Below are positions 1 to 11,510 of a stretch of DNA of 64,000 bases, one piece after another. The position numbers were made by a program, and so were the translations under genes. Numbering within the stretch: position 1 is the stretch's first letter; each line of letters opens with the position of its first letter. The stretch comes from Sipunculus nudus (Eukaryota; Annelida; Sipuncula; Golfingiida; Sipunculidae). The stretch covers positions 48,795,676-48,859,675 of the forward strand of contig CM049311.1 in assembly GCA_026874595.1 (NCBI GenBank), written 5' to 3'. The notes below the pieces were generated by a model. It saw only the letters and a list, made by a program, of their open reading frames with translations. It was not told where the DNA came from and did no database searches.

Positions 1-2760
1 ATCATGATACATCCAGTAACACCCTGATTATACAATATTATCATGATACACCCTGACAATGCATTAATATCATGATACACCCTGAAGTCTGACTATATGA
101 TGTATATCATGATAAACCCTGTTCATATCATATTATCAGGATACATCCTGACAGTGCAGTGTTTTCATAATACACCCTGTTATCATTATATATCATGATA
201 CACCACGTTGATACCATAAATATCATATATATCATGATACACCCTGTTGATATAGTATATATCACAACACCCTGACAATACAAAATGATTATGATAAACC
301 TGGATGATACAGTGTTATCATGATACACCCTGACAATATGATATATATCATGATACATCCAGTAACACCCTGATTATACAATATTATCATGATACACCCT
401 GACAATGCATTGATATCATGATACACCCTGAAGGTTGATGATATGATATATATCATGATAAACCCTGTTCATACCATATTATCAGGATACATCCTGACAG
501 TGCAGTGTTTTCATAATACACCCTGTTATTATTATATATCATGATACACCCTGTTGATACAATATATATCATGACACCCTGACAATACAAAATTATCATG
601 ATAAACCTGGATGATACAGTGTTATCATGATACACCCTGACAATATGATATATATCATGATACATCCAGTAACACCTTGATTATACAATATTATCATGAT
701 ACACCCTGACAATGCATTGATATCATGATACACCCTGAAGGTTGATGATATGATATATATCATGATAAACCCTGTTCATACCATATTATCAGGATACATC
801 CTGACAATGCAGTGTTTTCATAATACACCCTGTTATTATTATATATCATGATACACCCTGTATATATAGTATATATCACGACACCCTGACAATACAAAAT
901 TATTATGATAAACCTGGATGATACAGTGTTATCATGATACACCCTGACAATATGATATATATCATGATACATCCAGTAACACCCTGATTATACAATATTA
1001 TCATGATACACCCTGACAATGCATTAATATCATGATACACCCTGAAGTCTGATGATATGATATATATCATGATAAACCCTGTTCATACCATATTATCAGG
1101 ATACATCCTGACAGTGCAGTGTTTTCATAAAACACCCTGTTATTATTATATATCATGATACACCACGTTGATACAATATATATCATGACACCCTGACAAT
1201 ACAAAATTATCATGATAAACCTGGATGATACAGTGTTATCATGATACACCCTGACAATATGATATATATCATGATACATAAAGTAACACCTTGATTATAC
1301 AATATAATCATGATACACCCTGGCAATGCATTGATATCATGATACACCCTGAAGGTTGATGATATGATATATATCATGATAGACCCTGTTCATACCATAT
1401 TATCAGGATACATCCTGACAATGCAGTGTTTTCATAATACACCCTGTTATTATTATATATCATGATACACCCTGTATATATAGTATATATCACGACACCC
1501 TGACAATACAAAATTATTATGATAAACCTGGATGATACAGTGTTATCATGATACACCCTGACAATATGATATATATCATGATACATCCAGTAACACCCTG
1601 ATTATACAATATTATCATGATACACCCTGACAATGCATTAATATCATGATACACCCTGAAGTCTGACGATATGATATATATCATGATAAACCCTGTTCAT
1701 ACCATATTATCAGGATACATCCTGACAGTGCAGTGTTTTCATAATACACCCTGTTATTATTATATATCATGATACACCCTGTTGATACAATATATATCAT
1801 GACACCCTGACAATACAAAATTATCATGATAAACCTGGATGATACAGTGTTATCATGATACACCTTGATCATATGATATATATCATGATCCATCCAGTAA
1901 CACCCTGATTATACAATTTATATCACAACACCCTGACAATACAAAATTATTATGATAAACCTGGATGATACAGTGTTATCATGATACACCCTGACAATAT
2001 GATATATATCATGATACATCCAGTAACACCCTGATTATACAATATTATCATGATACACCCTGACAATGCATTAATATCATGATACACCCTGAAGTCTGAC
2101 GATATGATATATATCATGATAAACCCTGTTCATACCATATTATCAGGATACATCCTGACAGTGCAGTGTTTTCATAATACACCCTGTTATTATTATATAT
2201 CATGATACACCCTGTTGATATAGTATGTATCATGACACCCTGACAATACAAAATTATTATGATAAACCTGGATGATACAGTGTTATCAGGATACACCCTG
2301 ACAATATGATATATATCATGATACATCCAGTAACACCCTGATTATACAATATTATCATGATACACCCTGACAATGCATTAATATCATGATACACCCTGTT
2401 GATACAATATATATCATGACACCCTGGCAATACAAAATTATGATAAACCTGGATGATACAGTGTTATCATTATACACCTTGATCATATGATATAAATCAT
2501 GATACACCCTGGTCATACAATATTATCATGATACTCCCTGACATTATTATATATATATCATGATAAACTCTGTTGATACAAATTATACAATATATATCAC
2601 AATACACCCTGTCAATACAATATTATCAAGATATACACAGACGATAGTGTTTTCAGGATACACCCTGAGAAATTATACAAGTCAAGATACACCTTGAAGA
2701 TATATTATTTATCATGATAAACCCTGGTGATTCTATATGTATCAAGATACACTGACAATT
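1..2760. repeat. Higher-order satellite array, ~30-bp monomers in a 307-bp unit
   Basis: The array is built from monomers of about 28-39 bp, mostly 29-30 bp, each of the form TATCATGATACACCCTG plus a variable tail. About ten monomers make a 307-bp unit: the same landmark recurs near 453, 760, 1067, 1374 and 1681, exactly 307 bp apart, and again at 2114 after an irregular 433-bp step. Adjacent units partly alternate between two variants (AAGGTTGATG at 737 and 1351, AAGTCTGA at 1044 and 1658), which suggests a 614-bp dimer. Each monomer contains the palindrome TATCATGATA. The array begins before the window and decays after about 2455. Similar reading frames of about 70 codons in each unit are by-products of the repeat, not genes. 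Confidence 0.95.
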
Positions 2761-3782
2761 CAAGTTTATATAAAACTGGATATAATGCACCAGTCACCTT
2801 TTTATGATTATTCAAAATTGTTTCATGTGCATGAGTGGAGAAACATTTATAGTCCAATCACAATCAGCTGAGCACCGTGACCCATGGGTCCCTTGTTGTA
2901 CCCTGATATCAGGTTTGATAGCAGGTTTAATTTTATGCACATGGTTTTATGGTGTGGTATTGGTTTTAATTGATTTAGTGGCATAAGCTACTAAGGTACT
3001 TCATGTGTGTATGTGATAATGCAGATAAATTGAAGCCACAATGACTGCAGCGTCAGCGTTAATCAAACCATTATTTGCTGCCTGTATGCATATTAATTTT
3101 GTAGAACCAGAAGATTTTTGTGAGCATTCATGTAATTTTTGCTAATATAATTTCTCAACTCACAAGGGTATGTTAATTCGTGATAATAGTTCTCCCTGAA
3201 GATTGCATATAGATGGAAGCTCCATTTACACTAGGAAGATCCGTCAACCTGGCAGCACTGAACAGCAGGACTTAATGGTTAATATGTTCTACAGTATAAA
3301 GGCTTGGTGTTGCATACAGTTTTGTGCAGCAATATGTTGCAAATATAATGAAACATATTATTATATGTATTTCAATTTTTTTTCATTTAGTTATAAACAG
3401 GAAATATTTGTTTCCAGGAATAACACAGATATTTGCTGTAAAATTCAGTTACAAGTTACAACATGAAATGTATACTGACGCGTGGTCTCTTTATCTCAGA
3501 CATCAAACAATGCAAAACTTCCCTTAATGACTACTCATATTTTTTTGTATTTTAAAATTTTCTGAAACAGCAGAGGAAGAGTTGTCCAAAACAGAATAAA
3601 ACACATAATGACATACCAAGTTTTAGCTCTACCTCAGGGGGTAAATGTAAACAAACATAAACTTTGCATGATTATCTCAAGTATCCTTTTCAAATTCCCT
3701 TAATAAGAAGATTTGTATTGGACTTGGACTTGAGTTCCACATGATTTGGACTTGAAGAAGATGGACATAGACTCTAACCTAT
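2761..3782. other. Unique AT-rich sequence with an isolated family A 3' end
   Basis: This stretch follows the satellite and has no convincing gene. Positions 2864-2899 match the 3' terminus of the family A repeats (AGCTGAGC, the palindrome GACCCATGGGTC, then CCTTGTT). The rest of that element is not recognisable here. Short open frames at 2804 and 3203 have no splice or coding support. Confidence 0.6.
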
Positions 3783-3942
3783 GGGGTGTATTGCAATAAG
3801 GTGACTTAAGTCATGTAGGTGACTTAAGCCCAGGGGCATCTGTGTGTCACCATGGTAACCATTATGACGTCACAATTGTAATCATGGTATTTAGGCCCCC
3901 AACTGGGCTTAAGTCCAGTAAAATGTTATTGCAACAGGCCCC
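3783..3942. mobile_element. 160-bp palindromic MITE
   Basis: The two ends are imperfect inverted repeats. The left end begins GGGGTGTATTGCAATAAG. The right end, read on the other strand, begins GGGGCCTGTTGCAATAAC. The repeat continues inward to GACTTAAGCCC. The element has no coding capacity, as expected of a miniature inverted-repeat transposable element. The GGGSCTGTTGCAATAA terminus is like that of PIF/Harbinger or similar DNA transposons, but I could not define a target-site duplication, so the superfamily is open. Confidence 0.75.
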
Positions 3943-4031
3943 AGGTACTCAGAATTAAACTTTCACTTTCACACAGATGGTGTAGGCTAGATTACATCAC
4001 TGGTAAATTAACATGAATTAATCATTTTCAG

Positions 4032-4300
4032 TTAGGCCAAAAAAATATAGGTATGGTTCTCAGGCACTGCCCAAGTCAGTTTTAACCCTCCGCATCAAAC
4101 ATTTTGATTTTGATTTTCATCTTTCAAGAGGATAAAATAATGCAATTTTTGTACGATTTTCTTTGTTATGTAGTGCTTTTACCTGTTCAGCAAAAATACC
4201 TGTTATTTTCATGCTTTTCCCTGATCATATGATATCTTTATCGAAACATTGAGGTAAAACAAAAGGTAAAAAAAATACCACCAGCACTGATTTCTGAAAA
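4032..4300 (-). repeat. Interspersed repeat, family F (inverted relative to 11276-11500)
   Basis: The reverse complement matches 11276-11500. Shared landmarks are a region mentioning ATCAGGGAAAAGCATGAAAA, an ACAGGTAAAA motif, a long A/T tract and a terminal segment around CACTGCCC and GGTTAAAA. The repeat is divergent and non-coding. A shorter trace occurs at about 10170-10240, and a still more diverged relative may lie at 21040-21330. Confidence 0.7.
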
Positions 4301-4509
4301 AAATGCCTGAAAACCATAACTTTTTATTTTTTTGGCCTCATGCTGACAAAGTATAAGAAAAGCAATACATTATAATGAAATGATGTATTGGTAAAATCAT
4401 TTTGATATCAAAATACACTAAACAATTTGTCAGCAGGAAGTTCATTTGAGAAATTATAACAAGCCTTTTTATTTGTGTTTTTATTAGCGAAGTGTATTTT
4501 TGGGACATT

Positions 4510-4860
4510 TATGTTTCAATGGTACCTACATCAATAATTTGATAAAATAGGGCTCTCTTGGAAGTTAATTTGCAGCTTGGGAGCTCTTCAAGCTATTCAT
4601 AGCAAGTAGATGATACAGGTACCTCAGGGAATAATAAAAGTGCTTTCGTTTGCAAAGTGTGTGTTAAGGATATTATTAAAGTTTCATTTCTACCAACATC
4701 AATAATTTGATAAAATAGGGCTATCTCAGAGAATAAAGATTATTGTGTTAATTTGTGGCTAGGGAGCCTTTTGAGATATTTATCATAATTAAGTATCTTC
4801 CAGGGCTAGATCATACAACCAGCTCAGAGAACAATTAAGTGTATGTTATGTTGGCAGAGA
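4510..4860. repeat. Local tandem duplication, ~168 bp
   Basis: The segment containing CATCAATAATTTGATAAAAT occurs at about 4529 and again at about 4697. Both copies continue into related text (AGGGCT..., GTTAATTTG..GCT.GGGAGC, then ATTCAT or TTTATCATAA). The copies are diverged, so the duplication is old. There is no gene here. Confidence 0.75.
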
Positions 4861-5261
4861 TGACATGTTTGATGGTTATGTTCATACAATTAAGTCTCAC
4901 AGTGCTGAAACATAAATAATGGATTTCAAATAGTTCCTGATAGCAGGGTGCTAATATTTCATGGGTGGTTGATTGATGGGGTTTCACTGTGAGTTTTATG
5001 CATATTGTAGTTAAAATTAAACAGATGATATTAGGAGAAAAAACATGATAATGAAAACCTTTATTCTTAACAACACAGGCCTTTTAACAAATGTAATAGC
5101 ATTGATCACAGGATCAGTAAGTTCAACCCCTATATCTCTTAGAGGTGGCCTAGAAACTAGAAAATTAGGAATTATATGTATAAAACCATGTGAACTGCGT
5201 CACTGTCTGTTATCTCATTATAAGCTTGGTATCTTTGTTCATACTGGCTTGTGGTCATGTC
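4861..5261. other. Unique AT-rich sequence
   Basis: I see no repeat, RNA gene or supported exon in this stretch. An open frame starting at 5045 has no splice sites in a useful position and runs into the following repeat. Confidence 0.5.
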
Positions 5262-6560
5262 CATTTTTGTCCCCAGCTTCCTTGAAACAGGGGACATCGG
5301 TTTGAGTTCGTCTGTCTGTCCATCCGTCACGTTTTTGTTTTTGTGCGATAACTTTCCTAAATATTATCCGATTTCATTCAAATTGGGGACTGATTGCTCT
5401 CATGTATACCTTAGTTTTGAATCAAATAATGATGAAATGCTCTGTTAACTGTGTGATAAGATTGTGAAAATGAACCCTCATGAAACACTCTCATTAGTAT
5501 AAAACTGAAAATTGTGAAAAAAATATATTGCAGTGAATACGTTGCAAACCACAGAATATTCATAATCACTTTTGGGCCATGTTCAACCTAAAGGCCTGAG
5601 AAACCCACATGTCATGGTCAGGGGCCCTGACTGCATCACTCAGTAAAAAGTTTGACTCAAGAACAATTTTCAGGGGAAGGGCTTTGATTGCATCATCCTA
5701 GTCATGTATGAATATTAACATGAACATCTACATTTACACAGTAGCAGGACTTATGACCATTGGGTCTTATTACCCCATCTCCCTGATAAAAAGTTATTAA
5801 CCCGTCTAGTCAAGCATGCCTCCCCCCCCCCCCCCCCCCCCATGATACTCTGCCTTACACTTAGTGACAGGAGGCATACTGGAGGCTCTATTACATCATT
5901 CCAGGTAGCAGGACCAAAGGGTCATTAGCAAACCCAAATGGTCCTGATAATAACTTTACATTTGCCAGTGAAACTATGTGCCACACAAACATGGTCTCAT
6001 GAAACCTATACAGGCTCTTTGAAGACTGCATGATGCCAGCCAACAGGAAATTGTGCATTACTAGTAATACCTGAAACCTTCCAGAAGCCCAGCGAAGCCT
6101 TGTGACTGCGTCCCCCTAGCCAGTTTGGTAGTTTTATAGATCTTTAAGTCAAAAATTTAAACAAATATAGGTTTAAGGCACTTTTGGTGCCTAAAACCTG
6201 CCCAAAACCTGTTTTAGGCGGGGCAGTTTTAACCAGGTTAAAACCTATGGTTAAAACCTTCCTGCCTAAAACTTACCAACCCTGGTTTTGATTGGTTTTG
6301 GTCTTTTGGAGTGTCTGTCTGAAATTTGGTTCTCACCAGTTCTGAAACGAAAAAGGAAAAATTGTGTTCCTTTTTCACAACCAAAATTACAACATGTGGA
6401 GAGATCTTCAGGGGACCATGAAAACTCTAAACAGCCACTATGACATGTGGAATCATCTTCAGGTCATAATAAAAACTAAAACATTGGTAAGGCAAGCATA
6501 AATGACAACAAGTGGCGGAATTGGGGGACATAAATTCCACAAATTTGCTTATTTAACTAG
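5262..6560 (+). mobile_element. Family B repeat split by an 863-bp insertion
   Basis: Family B starts with a short hairpin (GTCCCC...GGGGAC), then a GTCTGTC-rich tract, then GATAACTTTCCTAAATATTA, and ends near GGGGGACATAAATTCCACAA. Full-length relatives are at 19300-19705 and 53577-54005. Here the 5' part stops at about 5422 and the 3' part resumes at 6286. The break is flanked by TTTTGAAT (5415-5422) and TTTTGATT (6286-6293), an apparent 8-bp target duplication with one mismatch. No coding capacity is visible. Confidence 0.75.
5423..6285. mobile_element. Insertion with a hAT-like right terminus, 863 bp
   Basis: This segment interrupts a family B repeat. Its right end reads CTTACCAACCCTGG, that is CCAGGGTTGGTAAG on the other strand, a form typical of hAT elements. 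Several copies of GGTTTTAACC-like subterminal motifs lie just inside (about 6180-6270). Together with the near-perfect 8-bp flanking repeat this supports a hAT insertion. No matching left terminus is visible at 5423, so the element may be truncated or composite. It contains a 20-base C run at 5822-5841. There is no transposase frame. Confidence 0.5.
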
Positions 6561-7487
6561 ATTGTTCAAACAATTTCAATGAACCTTTTATGATAAGACC
6601 ATCTCATACATAATATAGACAAGCATTATATACCCCTAATTCCTAAATGCAACTTGTGCAACTGCATTCTAGTCGGTACACAAAACAGCAGCCCCCATGA
6701 ATTGTTTTGAAAATTTTGTAAGGTAATGGTTTGATAAGAGCAATTAAGGAAATATGCATTGTGGACCATTAGACCTGCAGCCATTAGACCCAAATCTTCC
6801 ATGTAGAAGCTTGACATTCCATTGGTGTGTAGAATAGAAAGTAAGTTCCTCTGAGACAGACAGTTACTGCGTGATCCAAGGTCACAACCTTGTAAGACCA
6901 GAATTTGTCATGGAGATAGCCCAAGAACCAGTGCTTGTTGGCCAATGATTCATACAGTAAAACATTCAAAAGATATAACTGACATTGTATTTTATTTAAA
7001 ATGTCCTTGCAATAAGTTTGTACACATTGTAATCATTATTTAGTTAAAATTGGCCAGTCAAATAGAAACAAAACAACCATATTCTAAGCCCAACAATAGC
7101 TGTCAAACCAATTGTCAGCTGAAGAGTCCGAAGCTGTGCCTAAAAAGCAATCATTAGTGTATAGCGACGGTGCTCATTTCAAGCTATTGTCCTTATTAAT
7201 TATTGTTTTACAACTGAAATGATATTTATATTGCTTGTGACCTGTCAGTTATCATAGTTCAGTATACCAGGTGGTGCTAGATGGGAGGTGCTGCTTGTAG
7301 GGAAGGTACTATTAAGGTGAAGCTGGAACAAAGACAGTATGATAGTATTAATTAAGGTAATTGCAACAGTCAATGTCGTTAATTTTCATTTTGAATTAAA
7401 GAAAATTACATAAAATTAATTACATAAAATAGATATAAATAGTTTGAAATTTTATTTGTTTTATATTCTTTAAAATTACAGATGCAT
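6561..7487. other. Unique AT-rich sequence
   Basis: No repeat or gene is recognised. Minus-strand frames at 6626-6969 are short and lack splice signals. Confidence 0.5.
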
Positions 7488-8262
7488 TTTTAGCTCAGCT
7501 GACTATAAGTCATCTGAGCTATAGTCGTGGTCCATTGTCCGTCGTCCGTCCGTCCGTCCGTCCGTCCGTAGATGTGGCACGTTTTGAAACCGTAAGACCT
7601 AGGAATCCGAAATTCTGCATAATGTTAGATGTCCCCAAGATCTCCTACCAAGCCGAAAACTGGGTCTTTGCGTCTTCATTCCTTTGAGAAATTAAGGAAA
7701 AACCTCAATTTTTTATTAAAAACCTATTTTCACACTTCAGGACTGCCTAATATCAAAACCACTTATCTGTTTTTCCTCATATTTCCTATAAATAATCCTC
7801 TATATAATTCCTATGTACATGCCAGAAATTATGTCTGTATTATATAATTTAAAAAAGTTATGGGCCCAAACATAATGCATTTTGTAAATAATCAGGAAAG
7901 AAATTTTATCACTTAACACAAAACTTGTAAAAGCTAAGCACTTTTTTTCCAGTAATATTACTTTAATTAATCAAAATTAAATTGTATACCCAAAATTAGA
8001 TCAAAATCTTTTAAAATTTTTAAAATATTAGCAAAAATAAAAAATTGGTACCTTAAATATTGCCCAACATTGACCATGGCACGTTTTTTTCCTGTAAATG
8101 CTGTGGATTTAGTTTTCACAGCATGTTTTTGTTAGCATTTCAACTGTTAACACCCAAAATTTGAAACCAGTTGATCAAAAACTGTAGATTATATTCAAGT
8201 TTTCAAGCACCATGTCACATATTGCTAGTGTTATGCAGTTTGCTAGAGCTCAGCTCCCGAGC
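7488..8262 (+). mobile_element. Family A hairpin-ended repeat, copy 1
   Basis: The 5' end is a hairpin: TAGCTCAGCTGACT, a short loop, then AGTCATCTGAGCTA. It is followed by a (GTCC)n/(GTCCGTCCGTCC) tract at about 7535-7570. The body contains the family landmarks GGCACGTTTTGAAACCG, GATGTCCCCAAGATCTCC and AGACTGCCTAATATCAAAACCAC-like text (given here only in part). No protein is encoded. The layout of terminal hairpin plus tetranucleotide tract resembles molluscan pearl/CvA-type and Helentron-derived non-autonomous elements; this classification is inference. Confidence 0.8.
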
Positions 8263-8960
8263 TTCAGCTCTAAGTTCCTTAAATTCGGCATACAGTTAGA
8301 TGTCTCCAAAATCCCCTACCATGCCAAGAATTCGGTCACTAGGACTTCATTCCTTTGAGATATTAATGAAAAACTTCATTTTTCCATTAAAAACCCATTG
8401 TTACACTTCAAGACTGCCTAATATCAAAACCACTCATCTGACTTTAATCATAAATAATATACATATTTTTCATTCTCTATGCACATGCCAGAATGATGTC
8501 AGTATTGCGTAATTGTTTTAAGTTATGGGCCCAAACATAATGCACTTTTTTAAAAAATCAAGAAATATATTTACTCGCTTAACAAGGGCATTGCTGAAGC
8601 TAGAGATTTTTTTGTCAGGGATGTAACATTATTTAATCAAGATTCAATTGAATACCTAAAATTAGTTCTGAATTTTTTCAAATTTTATAAGTTATTAGTA
8701 TAAATATAAAATTAGTACCTTAAATTTTGCCAAACTGTGACCATGGCACGTTTGTTTCCTGTGAGCACTGTTGATATAATTTTCATATCATGCACACATA
8801 AGGATTTCAGCTTTTTAGTTTAGAAAGCTGAAAGAAATTGGCCAAAAATTGTAGCTTTTATTAATGATTTTTATGAGACCCTGTCAGACTTTGGCTCTCT
8901 CCAGCCCCTCTTGAGTCACCTGTATGTTGACCTTGTTGACCTTTCATCAAATTATGCACG
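8263..8960 (+). mobile_element. Family A repeat, copy 2, 5'-truncated
   Basis: This copy lies in tandem behind the previous one and repeats its body (AGATGTCTCCAAAATCCCCT, then GACTGCCTAATATCAAAACC, then ATGGGCCCAAACATAATGC). It lacks the terminal hairpin and the GTCC tract. The tandem arrangement is also common among Helitron-like elements. Confidence 0.75.
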
Positions 8961-9669
8961 CTTGAGGCGAGAATCCAGACAGCTTATGGCCAGCCACAGT
9001 TGATCCAGGTGTCCAACCCAACTCATCTAGTAGTTTTATCCAACAACATAACAATAAACAATAAATTAATAAATTTTTATTGGTGTTTAATAACAAATTA
9101 AAGAAAAATAGAAAAGGAATTTGTTAGTTTATAATAACAGGAAATTAACTTGCAGTTACTGATGATATAAGAATCTTGTATCGATGGGTAGAATGTCACA
9201 TATTCCAAACAACACCATGCAGTCACCTATGGCATTTTTCAGTTCAATTTTAATAATAAAGAAGTAAATCATATTATTCATTACTAATCATTAGGGATTA
9301 TATGAAGGAAATTAATGATAGACAACGATGCAGTTGATAATATTAATCTAGATTCCTACTGTGTCTAGTGTGTACATTGATGTGAAATGAGTCCAAAATG
9401 AATTTTTTACAGTTATTTTTTAATATAAATAAAAGCCATAAAACCAGGTACTTATGATCATTATTTAAATGTGTGAATTTTGTATATTCTGGATTCTCAA
9501 CATCATTGTTTGGTGAAAACTGAATAAATACCAGACATGGTGTGAATACTTTGTAATTGTATTTAAATACGAATATGATTATGTACTCCATTATAAGATT
9601 TCTTGCATAAAGAATGAGAATTCAGGTAAAAATGAAAGTATATGAATACTCGTGCAAATACTTTCAAAA
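8961..9669. other. Unique AT-rich sequence
   Basis: No gene or repeat is recognised between the two family A clusters. The minus-strand frame at 9343-9591 is very AT-rich and has no support. Confidence 0.5.
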
Positions 9670-10093
9670 TGTATTCATGAATGCATTCATGAATATATTC
9701 TTTAATATTATTTTAATAATCATATCAGTTATATTTCATTTTAAAAAATCATATGATTCTCTTATTATTTTTAATAAAAATTATATTTGGGACAATATTT
9801 GTAATTTTTTAAAATAAATAGTTAAACTCTTATATTATATGTTCTGCTTATAAGTTATATAGCCAAGTCAAAATCTGTGTGACAATAGTACTCCATTTGT
9901 TAATAAAAGAAATGAAATCAATCCTCTTCCCTGTCTCCAAAGGTACTATCAAAATCATACATAAGCTAAACAACAACAACTCATAATACAGCTTATATTT
10001 ATAACCACACAAAACCAGTATGTGCCTCATTTCTAAATAATATTTTTTTATCATATATAACAGCTGAGCGTCGTGACCCATAGGTCCCTTGTT
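9670..10093 (+). mobile_element. Family A repeat, 3' part only
   Basis: This segment is homologous to the last ~450 bp of the complete copy at 10243-11273. Shared landmarks are GGCCAAGTCAAAA.CTGTGTG, ATCAATCCTCTTCCC, ATCATATATAACAGC and the terminus GTGACCCATAGGTCCCTTGTT (one base off the palindrome GACCCATGGGTC). It lacks the 5' hairpin. Confidence 0.8.
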
Positions 10094-10242
10094 AAATGTA
10101 TATAGCATATAAATAAAAATAAAACAGAAGACATCAGTAATATTCAAACACCACTAAACAGGACAACTCACTAAGGCCAAAAAAACAGGTATGGTTATTA
10201 GGCACTTTTCTTCAGAAACCTGTGTGGGTGGGTGATATTTTA

Positions 10243-11273
10243 TTAACTCAGCTGACTATAAGTCATCTGAGGTATAGTCATGGTCCTTTGTCCATCGGCT
10301 GTCTGTCCATCTGTCTGTAAACTGGCACGTTTTAAAACCGTTGGACCTACGAATCTAAAATTAGACATACCTTTAGATGTCCCCAAAATCTCCTGCCATA
10401 CCGAAAATTGGGTCACTAGGACTTCGTTCCTTCAAATTATTAAGGAAAAACCTCGGTTTTCCATTTAAAACCCATTGTTACACTTCAAGACTGCCTAATA
10501 TCAAAACCACTGACCATTTTTAATATATTAATTCCTCTATATATTTCCTATCTACATACCAGAAATTACTTCAATATTTTTTTAATTCTCGAAGTAATGG
10601 ACCCAAACGTAATGCTCTTTGAAAAAATTCAGGAAATATATTTACTCCCTTAACTTGAGAATTGCTCAAGCTAGAGGCTTTCTTTCAGGTATATAACTAT
10701 ATTTAATCAAGATTCAATTGTATACCCAAAATTAGATCTGAATTTTTAAAATTTTATAAGTTATTAGCATAAATATAAAATCAGTAACTTAAATTTTGCC
10801 CTGTTTTGACCATGGCACATTTTTAATGTATTCCTGAATATATTCTGAAATATTATTTTAATAATCATTTATTTTGACAATATTATTAAAAAATCTTTGA
10901 TGAAAAAAACAGTTGATACTGTTATCATTTTTAATTTAAATTATGCTTGACACAATACTTGTTATTAATTTGTAATAAATAGTTTTAATTGTTTAAATAA
11001 TTCTGCTGCAATGTAGCTAAATTTTTATGGCCAAGTCAAAACCTGTGTGATGAAAGGACACCATTTCCAACTGTAAATAATATTAATGACATCAATCCTC
11101 TTCCCAGTCTCAACCGATATTATCAAAATCTTACATAACTTGAGTTAAACACCATCAACTCATAATAGAGCTTATATTACCTCACAAAACAAGCCTTTGC
11201 CTACCTCCTCTTCCAAATCATATTTTGTGATCATATATAACAGCTTAGTGCCGTGACCCATGGGTCCCTTGTT
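10243..11273 (+). mobile_element. Family A repeat, complete copy (~1.03 kb)
   Basis: Both ends are present. The 5' hairpin begins CTCAGCTGACTATAAGTC and is followed by a GTCCATC/GTCTGTC tract. The 3' end contains the 12-bp palindrome GACCCATGGGTC and finishes CCCTTGTT. It sits directly behind a 3' fragment of the same family and directly ahead of a family F repeat. It is non-coding and can serve as the reference copy of the family in this window. Confidence 0.85.
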
Positions 11274-11275
11274 TT

Positions 11276-11510
11276 TACCTGTTTTAGTATGTTTTGATAA
11301 AAATGTCGTATGATCAGGGAAAAGCATGAAAATAACAGGATATTTTGCTAAACAGGTAAAACACTACATGACAAATGAATTCTTATCAAAATGTTTTATT
11401 TTATCTTCTTGAAAGATGAAAATGAAAATAATAATGTTTGATGCTGGAGGTTAAGGGCAGTGTTTGAGAACCATACATTTTATTTTTATTTTTTGCCTAA
11501 TACAGACAAA
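11276..11510 (+). repeat. Interspersed repeat, family F
   Basis: This is the reverse-complement partner of 4032-4300. It abuts the 3' end of the preceding family A copy, so the two may travel together or mark a preferred insertion site. Confidence 0.65.

Noticed and set aside
128-2326. Seven similar minus-strand open frames of about 70-76 codons, 307 bp apart
   Set aside because: They are translations of the satellite unit. Their similarity follows from the DNA repeat, the peptides are Tyr/Ile-rich low complexity, and 307 is not a multiple of three.
1-2760. CRISPR-like array of direct repeats
   Set aside because: The intervening sequences are themselves repeats with a higher-order period, the DNA is eukaryotic in character, and no cas gene is present.
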